DNA of 37,947 nucleotides, from IMG/VR virus record IMGVR_UViG_3300042534_000477, positions 1 through 37,947 of that record; one strand, given 5' to 3'. The notes under the pieces were generated by a model. That model did not search any database. It had not been told where the DNA came from and worked only from the letters and a program-made list of their open reading frames with translations. Positions 1 through 7,122 of this stretch are shown here, one piece after another. Every line of letters begins with the position of its first letter. Positions within the stretch are counted from its first letter, which is position 1. Origin of the DNA: a virus. The position numbers and the translations under genes are program-made.

Positions 1-23
1 TGCATTATTCTTGTGGCTTGCTA

Positions 24-52
24 TTGCGCGCTGTGAGGGGAGCCGATAGAGT
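24..52 (+). promoter_or_regulatory. Promoter P1 (CTATTGCGC-N17-TAGAGT)
   Basis: The -35 hexamer TTGCGC (24-29) is preceded by CTA and followed, after exactly 17 bases, by the -10 hexamer TAGAGT (47-52). The predicted start is near 59, giving a leader of about 49 bases before the ATG at 108. The same element occurs four more times in the window next to gene starts, which is the main support. The block after the -10 (TGGGGGTGTCGG) is also found at the 36276 promoter. Confidence 0.75.
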
Positions 53-68
53 GGGGGTGTCGGAAGCG

Positions 69-86
69 CGGGGCAAGCAAGCCCCG
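69..86 (+). promoter_or_regulatory. Leader hairpin of the first gene
   Basis: A 6-bp stem (CGGGGC at 69-74 with GCCCCG at 81-86) closes a loop AAGCAA. The related leader at 36322-36336 has a stem at the same place in which the third pair is C-G instead of G-C. That compensatory change argues for a real RNA structure. It sits about 10 bases upstream of the ribosome binding site AGGAG (97-101), so it could affect translation or mRNA stability. Its function is inferred only. Confidence 0.5.
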
Positions 87-107
87 GCCCGGCGCCAGGA
101 GCAGACC

Positions 108-284
108 ATGAACGCCAAGCTCAACGCCCTCGCCGCCCAGAAGTTCGACGGTGTGCAAGTCATCTACAACGGCAAGCACGACCCGAACTACGGTCCCGGC
201 TGGTTCATGCGCCACGCCTCCGGCTACACCCGGTGGATCGGCCGGAACGCAAGCGCCGCCGCTGAGTGGATCAACAACGCCTGA
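108..284 (+). CDS. Hypothetical small protein (58 aa)
   Basis: Not recognised. The start at 108 is chosen because AGGAG (97-101) lies 6 bases upstream; an upstream in-frame start at 18 would precede the promoter's -35. The protein is short, basic and aromatic (GWFMRHASGYTRWIG), with no signal peptide or membrane segment, and is probably a small cytoplasmic globular protein. It is the first gene after promoter P1, so it is likely made early and strongly. Its leader resembles that of the 241-aa gene at 36357, although the two proteins are not alike. Such first early genes are often host-takeover or anti-defence factors, but nothing in this sequence proves that. Confidence 0.65.
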   Translation: MNAKLNALAAQKFDGVQVIYNGKHDPNYGPGWFMRHASGYTRWIGRNASAAAEWINNA

Positions 285-292
285 ACTACTCG

Positions 293-338
293 GGCCGCCC
301 GGCCCCGATGGGCGGCCACCACCGGCGCTGCGAGCGCC
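293..338 (+). terminator. Tandem GC hairpins after the first early gene
   Basis: There are two perfect hairpins in a row. GGCCGCCC (293-300) pairs with GGGCGGCC (310-317) over a 9-base loop, and GGCGCT (324-329) pairs with AGCGCC (333-338) over a GCG loop. No T tract follows, so this is a possible terminator, attenuator or mRNA-stabilising element rather than a classic intrinsic terminator. Confidence 0.4.
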
Positions 339-366
339 ACCGGCCCGATGAGGGCCAACGGAGACG

Positions 367-555
367 ATGATGGGACGTGTATGGGACGTGTGCGGCTACG
401 AGCCAGACCTGCCCGACTACGACGAGAGCGACCGCTACGACGACCGCCCCGAGCGGACCTGCCACCCGACCTACGGGGAGCCCTGCGGGGAGTGCAGCGC
501 GTGCGGCGGCGAGGATGACGACTGCGCCGAGGACGGCGAAGGGGGTGAGGAGTGA
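367..555 (+). CDS. Hypothetical acidic cysteine-rich small protein (62 aa)
   Basis: Not recognised. The C-terminal half carries CHPTYGEPCGECSACGG followed by a run of Asp and Glu, so a small zinc- or metal-binding knuckle is plausible. Tyr and Asp dominate the N-terminal half (DYDESDRYDD). A GGAG site at 360-363 supports a start at 367 or the adjacent ATG at 370. The stop overlaps the GTG start of the next gene (GTGA), so the two are translationally coupled. Such acidic peptides are common in phage early regions and may mimic DNA or bind host proteins; that is inference. Confidence 0.6.
   Translation: MMGRVWDVCGYEPDLPDYDESDRYDDRPERTCHPTYGEPCGECSACGGEDDDCAEDGEGGEE
535..555 (+). repeat. Direct repeat at a gene junction, copy 1
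   Basis: A 21-base stretch containing GAAGGGGGTGAGGAGTGA is repeated exactly at 765-785. Each copy encodes the last residues GEGGEE, contains the ribosome binding site, and ends in the overlapping GTG start and TGA stop of two consecutive genes. Confidence 0.8.
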
Positions 556-785
556 CCGAGACGAAGGTGAAGATCACGGGCTACTGCGCCTTGGTGTGCG
601 CGCGCTACGGCCCGACCATCGCGCCCGACGTGGCGATCCGCTACACCGAGCGCTCGCCGACCCACGGGTTCAGCGACGCCGAGACAGAGGCCGACATCGA
701 CGCCGATGATGCGCGCGCCATGATCGCGCTGTTGGTCGAGGCGTTCGGCCCGGCGGTGCTGCCGGGCGAAGGGGGTGAGGAGTGA
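552..785 (+). CDS. Hypothetical protein (77 aa)
   Basis: Not recognised. The GTG start at 552 overlaps the upstream stop and is preceded by the purine-rich GGGGGTGAGGA. The protein is a mixed alpha/beta polypeptide with a Cys pair (YCALVCARYG) near the N-terminus and an acidic helical C-terminus ending in GEGGEE, the same ending as the gene before it. It lies in the middle of a tightly coupled early cluster and ends in the GTG start of the next gene. No catalytic motif is visible. Confidence 0.6.
   Translation: MTETKVKITGYCALVCARYGPTIAPDVAIRYTERSPTHGFSDAETEADIDADDARAMIALLVEAFGPAVLPGEGGEE
765..785 (+). repeat. Direct repeat at a gene junction, copy 2
   Basis: Exact copy of 535-555, again spanning a gene end, a ribosome binding site and an overlapping GTGA start/stop. 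It suggests the small genes here were added or duplicated as cassettes through a shared junction. Confidence 0.8.
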
Positions 786-985
786 GCCCCGACGACTGGC
801 GCGCCGCCTGGGAGCGCGAGCGCGACGCCCGGATCGACGCAGAGGTCCGGCTTTCGGGCCTGCGCTCAGCGATGGGCGCGGTGGTGATCGCGGTGGTCGT
901 GGGCGCCATGTTGATTGGGTGCCTGCAAGGGGCGAACGACATGAGCCGCGCGGTGGCGCGGTGGGAGGTGAGCGATGGCGAGTGA
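782..985 (+). CDS. Small single-pass membrane protein (67 aa)
   Basis: Starts with GTG, coupled to the upstream stop. Residues 1-28 are charged and helical (DDWRAAWERERDARIDAEVR). About residues 30-49 form one strongly hydrophobic segment (MGAVVIAVVVGAMLIGCL). A short polar tail follows. The arrangement suggests an inner-membrane protein with a cytoplasmic N-terminal helix. It could be a superinfection-exclusion, anti-defence or holin-like peptide. Its position in the early cluster, far from the endolysin in transcriptional terms, argues against a main holin role. The final 11 bases overlap the next gene. Confidence 0.55.
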   Translation: MSPDDWRAAWERERDARIDAEVRLSGLRSAMGAVVIAVVVGAMLIGCLQGANDMSRAVARWEVSDGE

Positions 986-1454
986 GTTGAAGGCGTGCCC
1001 GTTCTGTGGCTTGGCGCCGAGCCGCGCGGCGAAGTCCTACGGGACGCCGATCGTGTGCTGCGGCAACGTGCACTGCACCCTCGGCGCATCCGACGCCGAC
1101 TGGTACGAGATCGACGACTGGAACCAGCGCCCGATCGAAGATGCAGCCACCGCCCGCGCCGAGGCCGCCGAGCAGCGCGCCGAGGCTGCCGAGCGCGAGG
1201 TGGCGCGGCTGCGGGGCGCATGGGCTCAGGCCGAGGCCGCCGCGCACTTCTGCCAGTCGGTCGCGCACCTGCTCGCGTCGCCCGGTGCTGAGGCTGAGGC
1301 TGTTCAGCACCTGCGCGCCGACGACCTGCCCCACCTGCTCGACTGCCTGCGCGGGCGAATCATGCTGTCCGCCCCGGAGCCGAGGTGGGTGCGTCTACGC
1401 AACGAGGCCGACTTGGTGGCCGAGGCTCAGCCCGCGGAGGTGGCCGATGGCTGA
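975..1454 (+). CDS. Lar-like zinc-ribbon protein with coiled coil (159 aa)
   Basis: The N-terminus matches the layout of Lar-type restriction alleviation proteins: LKACPFCG (C8, C11), a second cysteine cluster (C28/C29 and C34) and the closing DDWNQRP. Family members are small zinc ribbons in phages and prophages; the founder (Rac prophage Lar) modulates type I restriction. After residue 55 this protein has an Ala/Glu-rich heptad region (ARAEAAEQRAEAAEREVARLR), likely a coiled coil, and a further helical part, so it is longer than a bare Lar domain. The start has a strong GGGAGGTG site and overlaps the upstream gene by 11 bases. An antirestriction role is inferred from family and position only. 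Confidence 0.65.
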   Translation: MASELKACPFCGLAPSRAAKSYGTPIVCCGNVHCTLGASDADWYEIDDWNQRPIEDAATARAEAAEQRAEAAEREVARLRGAWAQAEAAAHFCQSVAHLLASPGAEAEAVQHLRADDLPHLLDCLRGRIMLSAPEPRWVRLRNEADLVAEAQPAEVADG

Positions 1455-1527
1455 CCCCGTCACCCTGTGAAACCCGCTCCGTACCTCTCCGGGGTAGACT
1501 CCCCCCACAGGCTCCGCGTATACGGGC

Positions 1528-1728
1528 TCACCCCGAGCCGCGCGCCGCCGTGGGGGTGGTCGGTCGGTCTGGCCGGGGCTCGGGGTCAACCGGGCCCAGA
1601 ATGGCGAGACAGGCGCCGACCACGATCAGCAGGGCGGCGCGCTGAGCGGGGGACAGCCCCGCGCGCTGGCCGTCGGTCGGCGGATCGTGCGGGCGCTCGG
1701 CGACGGCGAGGGCAGGCGCGGGCGGCAT
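1528..1728 (-). CDS. Small membrane protein, lysis cassette (66 aa)
   Basis: One hydrophobic segment at about residues 31-47 (ALLIVVGACLAILGPV) is flanked by Pro-rich polar ends. The start codon overlaps the stop of the preceding gene (TGATG) and GGAG lies just upstream. As the last gene of the late operon, directly after an endolysin and another membrane protein, it is likely part of the lysis set (holin, antiholin or spanin component). There is no lipobox, so it is not an obvious o-spanin. The 73 bases between it and the convergent early cluster contain no convincing terminator. Confidence 0.55.
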   Translation of the reverse strand: MPPAPALAVAERPHDPPTDGQRAGLSPAQRAALLIVVGACLAILGPVDPEPRPDRPTTPTAARGSG

Positions 1729-2075
1729 CAGCGGTCTCCGAGGCGGCTGGCGAAGTCATGGAGCATCTGCCGGACGGCCGCCGTCTGGCCTTCCTGCCGC
1801 GCCCAGCTCAGCTCGATCGCGCTCAGTCGGGCGCGCAGATCGTCGCGCTCGGTTGCGTGCCGTGCGGCCTCGGTGCGCCAGGAGTGCAGGACGTAGGCCA
1901 CGATCGCGCCCGCGCCGCCGGTTGGGCCGAGCGACCCGAGCAACGAGAGCAGCGGATCGGCCACCGGGGCGACGGTCGCGGCGGCCTCGGGCAGCGCCTG
2001 CGCGTAGACGGCGAGGGGCAGGCCGAGGGTCAGAGCGGCGGCGGTGAGGATGGCGATGGGCTTGGCGTGGCGCAT
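1728..2075 (-). CDS. Putative holin or lysis membrane protein (115 aa)
   Basis: Residues 1-26 look like a signal peptide or first membrane helix (MRHAKPIAILTAAALTLGLP, then LAVYAQA). A second hydrophobic stretch lies at about 46-66 (LGPTGGAGAIVAYVLHSW). The rest is a charged helix with heptad character (RDDLRARLSAIELSW) ending LGDR. Two N-terminal membrane segments plus a cytoplasmic coiled coil fit several phage holin families, and the gene follows the endolysin by 4 bases. A periplasmic spanin-like role is the alternative, because AQA is a plausible signal-peptidase site. AGGTGA precedes the ATG. Confidence 0.55.
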   Translation of the reverse strand: MRHAKPIAILTAAALTLGLPLAVYAQALPEAAATVAPVADPLLSLLGSLGPTGGAGAIVAYVLHSWRTEAARHATERDDLRARLSAIELSWARQEGQTAAVRQMLHDFASRLGDR

Positions 2076-2079
2076 GGGG

Positions 2080-2529
2080 TCACCTAACCCCGTTGATCTG
2101 CCAATGGGCGCCGTCAGGCTTGCGTTGCCAGTCGCCGCCCCACTCTAGAGTCACACCGTCAGGGATCAGCCCCTCGGCGACCATCGCGGCCCATTCAGCC
2201 TTGATCGACGGCGCGATCGCGTGGAAGTTGGCCCACGTCGCCGGGTCTGGCCGACCGCCCACGAAGGGCACCACGTCGACCGCCTTGCTCGGGCTGGTGT
2301 TGTGGCGAGACGTGCCGGGCTTGCTCCACGTCACGATGGGGCCGGGGGTCGTGCGGCCCTTCGCGTAGAGCTTGGCTTGCTCGGCGTTGGTCCGATGTCC
2401 GTAGACAACGGACATGTCGTGCGGGAGGTCCGCCCGCTTGATGGCCCGCTGGAACAGGACGATCAGCAGGGGGTCGCACGTCAGCAAGCGCGCGAGGCTG
2501 GTAGAGCCCCAACCGTAGCCGCTGGGCAT
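2080..2529 (-). CDS. Endolysin, M15-type peptidase (149 aa)
   Basis: Zinc peptidase of the VanY/M15 type, predicted to cut a peptide bond of the cell-wall stem peptide at lysis. Signature residues are GHRTNAEQ (44-51), SRHNTSPSKAVD with zinc ligands H76 and D85, the likely catalytic glutamate E129 in LEWGGDW, and the third ligand H142 in AHWQ. The start MPSGYGWG at 2529 follows the previous stop by 2 bases with GAGGG upstream; a much longer in-frame extension upstream is not coding-like and covers two other genes. There is no signal peptide, so it should need a holin, matching the membrane proteins encoded next. Length fits a single-domain phage endolysin. Confidence 0.85.
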   Translation of the reverse strand: MPSGYGWGSTSLARLLTCDPLLIVLFQRAIKRADLPHDMSVVYGHRTNAEQAKLYAKGRTTPGPIVTWSKPGTSRHNTSPSKAVDVVPFVGGRPDPATWANFHAIAPSIKAEWAAMVAEGLIPDGVTLEWGGDWQRKPDGAHWQINGVR

Positions 2530-2531
2530 GG

Positions 2532-2720
2532 TCAGCCCTCGCCGTCGGCGTCGGTCGCCGCGAGCAGGGCGATCGCGATCTCGGCCACGTCGGCGGCGAG
2601 GTCGCGAAGCTCGGCGACGGTGAAGCCGCCCGCGCTGTAGCGGAGGGCCTTCACGCCGACCCGGGCCAGGGAGCGGAGGGCGCTGCGGACGTGGGGGCTG
2701 TCGATCTTGCGGTCGTTCAT
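2532..2720 (-). CDS. Hypothetical helical protein (62 aa)
   Basis: Not recognised. It is almost entirely alpha-helical by composition (VRSALRSLARVGVKALRYS, then AELRDLAADVAEIAIALLAAT) and has no full membrane span. The start overlaps the upstream stop (ATGA) and the stop lies 2 bases before the endolysin start, so it is co-translated with the lysis genes. It could be a lysis accessory or a small structural protein. Confidence that it is a gene rests on the coupling and the CGGAG site. Confidence 0.6.
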   Translation of the reverse strand: MNDRKIDSPHVRSALRSLARVGVKALRYSAGGFTVAELRDLAADVAEIAIALLAATDADGEG

Positions 2721-3109
2721 CGGGGGCTCCGTTCGGCCGCGATGGCCGCATCGACGATGATGTTGGCGAGGGCGACGGCACGGTCAAGCGCACCGGCCGG
2801 GGCCTTGTCTCCGAGGGCGAGCAGGTACGCGACGAGGTCGAGGGCCTCTTGCACGGCTTCAACCGCGGCCCCAGGGTAGCCGACGCGGAGGGGGTTGCCG
2901 TACTTTTCGACGCCGCGCGCCAGCCGGGTGACCATCATGCCGTGGGCGTCAACGCTGAGGCCCACGGGCAAGACGTCGATCACGCGGGGGCCGTCGCTGA
3001 GGCAGGGGCCGCAGTCGCGGAGGGCGATGCCGTGAGGGTTGCGCGGCGGTGGCGGCGCGGGCTGGGGCCAGCCTCCGAGGGCGGCGATCTGTGCGCGGTC
3101 GCGGTTCAT
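2717..3109 (-). CDS. MazG-like/dATP-dGTP pyrophosphohydrolase-like protein (130 aa)
   Basis: Residues 60-100 read TRLARGVEKYGNPLRVGYPG followed by EAVQEALDLVAYLLAL. This resembles the KYG...E..LDL..YL core of small phage all-alpha NTP pyrophosphatases, which hydrolyse (d)NTPs to monophosphates. E88 and D91 would be metal ligands. The N-terminal 40 residues are Pro-rich with a Cys pair (RDCGPC). The start at 3109 overlaps the previous stop (ATGA). It is unusual to see such a gene inside the tail-to-lysis segment, and the window has a second MazG-type gene at 35778. Only one of the usual two acidic helices is clear, so the enzyme call is tentative. Confidence 0.5.
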   Translation of the reverse strand: MNRDRAQIAALGGWPQPAPPPPRNPHGIALRDCGPCLSDGPRVIDVLPVGLSVDAHGMMVTRLARGVEKYGNPLRVGYPGAAVEAVQEALDLVAYLLALGDKAPAGALDRAVALANIIVDAAIAAERSPR

Positions 3110-3330
3110 GCAGGCAGCACCAACCGCCCATCGGCGACGGCGGCCTGTGTCTCGGCGGCGACAGGGACAGACACCGAGCGCGCGAGCGTCGGCGACACAC
3201 CCGTCGGGCTGCCCAGGTCGGCGACTGCAAGGTCGGCGCAGTCGGTCAGCGGCACGAGCAACAGAAAGCGCGCGCACGGCACCTTTTCATCGCCGACCGT
3301 GACGGTCTCAACATACTCAGCCGACGTCAT
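3106..3330 (-). CDS. Hypothetical protein (74 aa), tail-fibre neighbour
   Basis: Not recognised. The protein is beta-rich (VETVTVGDEKVPCARFLLLV, then SVSVPVAAETQAAV) and has no membrane segment. The start at 3330 has a GGAGG site 5 bases upstream and overlaps the stop of the putative fibre gene (ATGA). Its position after the last tail gene suggests a small virion or fibre-associated protein. The true start is MTSAEYVE; longer upstream readings are out of context with the fibre gene. Confidence 0.6.
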   Translation of the reverse strand: MTSAEYVETVTVGDEKVPCARFLLLVPLTDCADLAVADLGSPTGVSPTLARSVSVPVAAETQAAVADGRLVLPA

Positions 3331-4385
3331 GCGGTCCTCCGGGTGTGTAGGGTGACGCCCGTCAGCACAAAGTTGGGCCGCCAGATTGCTCGAACGCTCG
3401 CGTAGAACGTCGAGGCGGCCCAGCGCGCCGAGCCCGCTGCGATGGTTCGGGCCATGACCTGCCCACCTGCGTCGAGTGCCGCGCCGGTCGGAGCGGTCGC
3501 GCCGGTCGCATAGAAGGCTTCGGCGATCTGCCCGCCGCGCAGGAGGATCGTGGCAACCCACGCGCCGGCCGGGATGGCCTCGTTCAGCGACCAGTTCGAC
3601 GTGTTGTTGTTCGTCGAGACCAGCCTATCTTGCCCAACGGCGTCAAAGTCGCCACGCACCGAGAAGCCCGCGCCCGTCGTGAAGTTCGCAGACGAGTCGG
3701 CCATGATCCCGGCCTCCCAAGCGTCTGTGCCGCCGGTCCAATCGGCGAGGCCGTCGAGGTGGAGCGTGATGGCGCAGTCGTTGAGAACGTCGCCAGGGAC
3801 GGTGATGCCGAAGATGGCCTCAAGGTCGATACCGATGCCCAGCGAGCCCGCCGCGCCGCCGCCCGCGACCGTGATCCCGGTGGCCCCCGCGCTCACAACG
3901 CCGTTGTTTGAGTTGTAGTTGACGACCTTCACATCAGCGACGGCGACCGCCGAGCGCGTAACGCCGGTCGTCGCGCCGTTGGTTAGGGTCGCGGCGTCAA
4001 GCCCGGTCAGGTCGAAGAACTCGGTATCCCAGCCGGGGGCGGCGCCGCCTGCGGCTGCGACCTCGACCAACGCCGAGTTGGAGTTGCTTTGGCCATCGGT
4101 GCCGGTTGCGGTCAGGCGCGCCTTGTACGCCTTGCCGGCGGCGACAGGGAAGACGTAGGGGCCGAGGCCGCTGCCACTGTCGGGCGTGACTTCGGCGTCG
4201 GCTTCGTCGGTCACGGTGAGGGCGTAGGTGACACCGGCGGGCGCGTCGGGGTGGGTGAACGTGACCGATGCCGTCGTCGCGGACGAGGCCAGCGACTGTG
4301 CCGCGGGCGGGGTTGGGGCGGTGAGGTCGACGACTTCGCCCCCGGCGCTCGGGTCGCCCGATAGGTAGCGGGATCGGCAGGTCAT
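3327..4385 (-). CDS. Putative tail fibre / receptor-binding protein with Fn3-like domain (352 aa)
   Basis: Residues about 20-110 look like a fibronectin type III-like fold (APTPPAAQSLASSATTASVT, then YALTVTDE and KAYKARLTATGTDGQSN). The rest is a Gly/Ala/Thr/Asn-rich beta structure (NYNSNNGVVSAGATGITVAGG, residues about 150-175) typical of fibre or carbohydrate-contact domains. ATG at 4385 is preferred because it overlaps the upstream stop (ATGA); a GTG at 4397 is possible. It lies after the tail hub genes, where adsorption proteins are usually encoded. No chaperone or peptidase domain is seen. Host-range function is inferred. Confidence 0.6.
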   Translation of the reverse strand: MTCRSRYLSGDPSAGGEVVDLTAPTPPAAQSLASSATTASVTFTHPDAPAGVTYALTVTDEADAEVTPDSGSGLGPYVFPVAAGKAYKARLTATGTDGQSNSNSALVEVAAAGGAAPGWDTEFFDLTGLDAATLTNGATTGVTRSAVAVADVKVVNYNSNNGVVSAGATGITVAGGGAAGSLGIGIDLEAIFGITVPGDVLNDCAITLHLDGLADWTGGTDAWEAGIMADSSANFTTGAGFSVRGDFDAVGQDRLVSTNNNTSNWSLNEAIPAGAWVATILLRGGQIAEAFYATGATAPTGAALDAGGQVMARTIAAGSARWAASTFYASVRAIWRPNFVLTGVTLHTRRTA

Positions 4386-4744
4386 GCGGCCGACCACTCG
4401 ATCTCGACGTCGGCGGTGCCGGCCTTCGCCGCAACGTAGATCGTCCGGTTGCCGATCAGCCCGACGTTCACGGGTCGGTCCAGCGGGTTTCGCAACAGGA
4501 CGGCATAGGCAGCATCAGCCGCGACCGTTCCTTTGTGGGTTGTGCCGCTCGCCGCGTTGCCGTCTGCCGGTTCGGTCGCGCCCGTGATGTCGCAAACGAA
4601 GGCGTACCAGACGTCGGCCGAGGGCTTGATGACGGCTTGGGTGCACCAATGCGGCGCCGTCCATGCCTGCCAGTTCGTGCCAACCGAAGCCAACCGTTCG
4701 ACGAACGGGGCGCGGGTGGCGTTGGATCGGTCGATGAGGGCCAT
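4382..4744 (-). CDS. Hypothetical tail-tip protein (120 aa)
   Basis: Not recognised by family. The beta-rich composition (GTVAADAAYAVLLRNPLDRP, then IYVAAKAGTADVEIEW) and the position between the putative tail hub and the fibre suggest a small baseplate or fibre-connector protein. ATG at 4744 follows the hub stop by 3 bases, with GGAG upstream. The stop overlaps the fibre start. Confidence 0.6.
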   Translation of the reverse strand: MALIDRSNATRAPFVERLASVGTNWQAWTAPHWCTQAVIKPSADVWYAFVCDITGATEPADGNAASGTTHKGTVAADAAYAVLLRNPLDRPVNVGLIGNRTIYVAAKAGTADVEIEWSAA

Positions 4745-4747
4745 CGG

Positions 4748-6331
4748 TCACTCCAGAAGGTCGGCGGTATCGGCGGGAAGGGTCGCCAGTCGCAGCGTTA
4801 CCATACCACGCAGCGGGTCGGGCTGCACACTCACCACCAACGCGAGCCGCCCCACCCAGCCGGCCAACGTCGAGGCGTAGAAGCCGCCGACGCGGCTACA
4901 GGTGAAGTCGATCACGTCGCCGGGGCAGAGTCGCCAGCCGATGAGCCCGGCGACTTCGACCGTGATCGACTCGCCCAGGGTGTATGCCCACCAACGCACG
5001 CGGTCCCGGACGTTCTGCCGAAAGTCGGGCTGGTAGCTCCAGACGTAGGGGGTCAGGTCGTAGAGCTTCGCGGAATAGGCCGGATAGGAGGCGAACGGCG
5101 AGCCAAGCGCCGAGGTGCCCGACGTTGACACGGCGCCTGCGCTGACGTTGACCACGTTGGCCCAAGTCGCCGTCTCGACCGATGCCCGCACAATCTGCCC
5201 AGGGTCGATCACGACCGACGACACGATCGCCGAGGCCCGCGAGATCGGCCGAATGTCCTGGGCAGCGCGCAGCGTGATCAAACCCTGGCGCACGGTCAGC
5301 CATGCGCCGAACGCGCCCAAGATGCCCTCAAGCCAAGACCGCGAGTCGGTCGGCACCGAGTCGATGAGCACTTCGATGCTGTTGGTGGCAGGCGATGCCG
5401 GTGCGAGGATGCGGGCGAACGCGAGGATATCGCGCAGATCGACGTCTTCGCGGTCTACCAACCCATAGCCCCAGTCAACGGGCAGAACGTCATAGGCCCC
5501 GTTCGTGCCAGCCCCGGTCGAGGTCAAGACCTGCGCCACGATCTCGGCGAGCGACCCGTACAAGTAGCCCACGAAGGCGACGACTGAGGTGTTGTTGGCT
5601 GTGGAGGCCGTCGTTCCGAACTTGGCCGTCGACCCAACGCCAGTCAACGTGGTCGAGGTGCTGCCGGTGTAGGTCAGATAGAACGGATCACCCCCGCCGC
5701 TGTGGGGCGTCACCTTGACCAGCCCCGTTCCGCCGGCTCGCTTGCGGCTGCCCGATGGTACCGAGGTGACGTTGATCGTCGCGTCGCCGGGGGTGTAGGC
5801 CCCGCCGTGGACGGTGGTCGATGCTGCCAAGCCGCTGAAAAGCTGCGGGTAGGAGCGCACGTCACCGCGGAACCGGCCGGTCAGGGCCGACGCGAGATCC
5901 CACGTCTCGACGCTTAGGCGCCCGTCGCCATCGTCCCGGACCTTGCAAACCCGGCCGGTCTGGACAGTCACGAACCGCGAGTAGTCCAGGCCCTGCCACC
6001 CCATCTTGAGCCGAACGATCCGCCCGCGACCCAGCGCCCGGATCGCGACCTCGCGCAGCGCGCCCGACACGCCCAACGTGAAGCCCCAGGCGCCATGCTC
6101 GGCGGTCCAATCGACGGGCTGAACGCCGTAGGTGCCGAAGGTCGGGCCGTCGCTGCCAGTGAGCAGGCACGGGTAGCGGGCCGGTGTGAGGCCGGTAGAC
6201 GTGGTCAGGGCCGTTCCGCCAGGGATCAGGGCAGACGTGAAGGCAACCGATGAAGGCAACACTTCGACGGCCCACACAGGCGCCAGGGCGCCACCCTCAA
6301 GCCATGCGGCGAAGTCGGCAGGCCAAGTCAT
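4748..6331 (-). CDS. Putative tail hub / minor tail protein (527 aa)
   Basis: A large protein encoded right after the distal-tail candidate. The N-terminal third contains a segment typical of tail hub proteins (RIVRLKMGWQGLDY, then VQTGRVCKVRD and LSVETWDLASALTGRF). The middle has DVDLRDILAFARILAP and LEGILGAFGAWLTVRQGL, the domain layout in which a hub protein reads out and re-samples a beta domain. The C-terminal part (ESITVEVAGLIGWRLCPGDV, then LALVVSVQPDPLRGMVTLRL) resembles the end of phage hub domains. No peptidase motif is visible. The start overlaps the upstream stop (ATGA). Exact homology to a named hub family cannot be shown here. Confidence 0.6.
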   Translation of the reverse strand: MTWPADFAAWLEGGALAPVWAVEVLPSSVAFTSALIPGGTALTTSTGLTPARYPCLLTGSDGPTFGTYGVQPVDWTAEHGAWGFTLGVSGALREVAIRALGRGRIVRLKMGWQGLDYSRFVTVQTGRVCKVRDDGDGRLSVETWDLASALTGRFRGDVRSYPQLFSGLAASTTVHGGAYTPGDATINVTSVPSGSRKRAGGTGLVKVTPHSGGGDPFYLTYTGSTSTTLTGVGSTAKFGTTASTANNTSVVAFVGYLYGSLAEIVAQVLTSTGAGTNGAYDVLPVDWGYGLVDREDVDLRDILAFARILAPASPATNSIEVLIDSVPTDSRSWLEGILGAFGAWLTVRQGLITLRAAQDIRPISRASAIVSSVVIDPGQIVRASVETATWANVVNVSAGAVSTSGTSALGSPFASYPAYSAKLYDLTPYVWSYQPDFRQNVRDRVRWWAYTLGESITVEVAGLIGWRLCPGDVIDFTCSRVGGFYASTLAGWVGRLALVVSVQPDPLRGMVTLRLATLPADTADLLE

Positions 6332-7122
6332 GGGCGCACCCGCAGGCCCGACGGTGAGGGCAGCGTGGCGCCGCTGGGAGCCTCGCGCCCGATGGCCTGG
6401 AGCAGCGACCGGGCGAACGGTGCTGCGTGGGGCGTCGTCGTGCCGCCCAACGTCACGCCGCGGAGGGCGCTCAGGTGGGCCGGGTGTTCAGCGAGGGTCA
6501 GGGTGATGTCGTAGTACAGTTCTCGGTCACTGGCGATCGACGACTCGCCAAGCTCAGGATCGAGCGTCAGGATCGGGTGGAAGCCCCAGGGGCGCACCGC
6601 GATGTGACCGGCCGCGAGCCGTTCGGGGGTGGCGTCGGTCAGGGAGAGCAACCCGGCCGCCGAGACCGCCCCGCCGGCTGCCACGACCGCGTGCTGACAC
6701 GCAGGGGCAGGCGACGACAGGAGCAGTTTGGTTCCGCTGGCGATAGCGCCCGACGACTCCCACGCGGCCATCTGCGTCGCGCCAGACAGGGCGAGGACCG
6801 ACGTGCCCGGCGACAGCCCGGCCGCCGGGGCGAGCTGCCAACCGAGTTGGACGGTCGCCGGATCGATCGCGAACCCAACGGCGCCGCCTGCCCGAAGGTG
6901 CTCAACCATGCTGTAAAGCTCGGCGTGGTCGGTATCTTCAACCTTGTCCAGACTGATCTGAACCCGCAGATACCCGCCATGATCGACCACGACCGCGAAC
7001 CCGCCGGGGGCGGTCGTGCCTGATCGGTCGCGAACGGTGGCGACTTGGAAGTCGGCGACCGTTACGTCCACCTTCCGCAGCTTCGACGACCCCCGACCGT
7101 ACCAGTAGAAGCGTTCGGCCAT
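6328..7122 (-). CDS. Putative distal tail protein (264 aa)
   Basis: This is the first gene after the tape measure, the usual place of the distal tail protein in siphoviruses. It opens with a beta-rich region (KVDVTVADFQVATVRDRSG, then AVVVDHGGYLRVQISLD) and continues with an inserted domain and a C-terminal strand-rich part with YYDITLTLAEHPAHLSAL. Length (264 aa) fits this class. The start ATG shares its A with the tape-measure stop (TGATG), so translation is coupled. The call rests mainly on gene order. Confidence 0.6.
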   Translation of the reverse strand: MAERFYWYGRGSSKLRKVDVTVADFQVATVRDRSGTTAPGGFAVVVDHGGYLRVQISLDKVEDTDHAELYSMVEHLRAGGAVGFAIDPATVQLGWQLAPAAGLSPGTSVLALSGATQMAAWESSGAIASGTKLLLSSPAPACQHAVVAAGGAVSAAGLLSLTDATPERLAAGHIAVRPWGFHPILTLDPELGESSIASDRELYYDITLTLAEHPAHLSALRGVTLGGTTTPHAAPFARSLLQAIGREAPSGATLPSPSGLRVRP

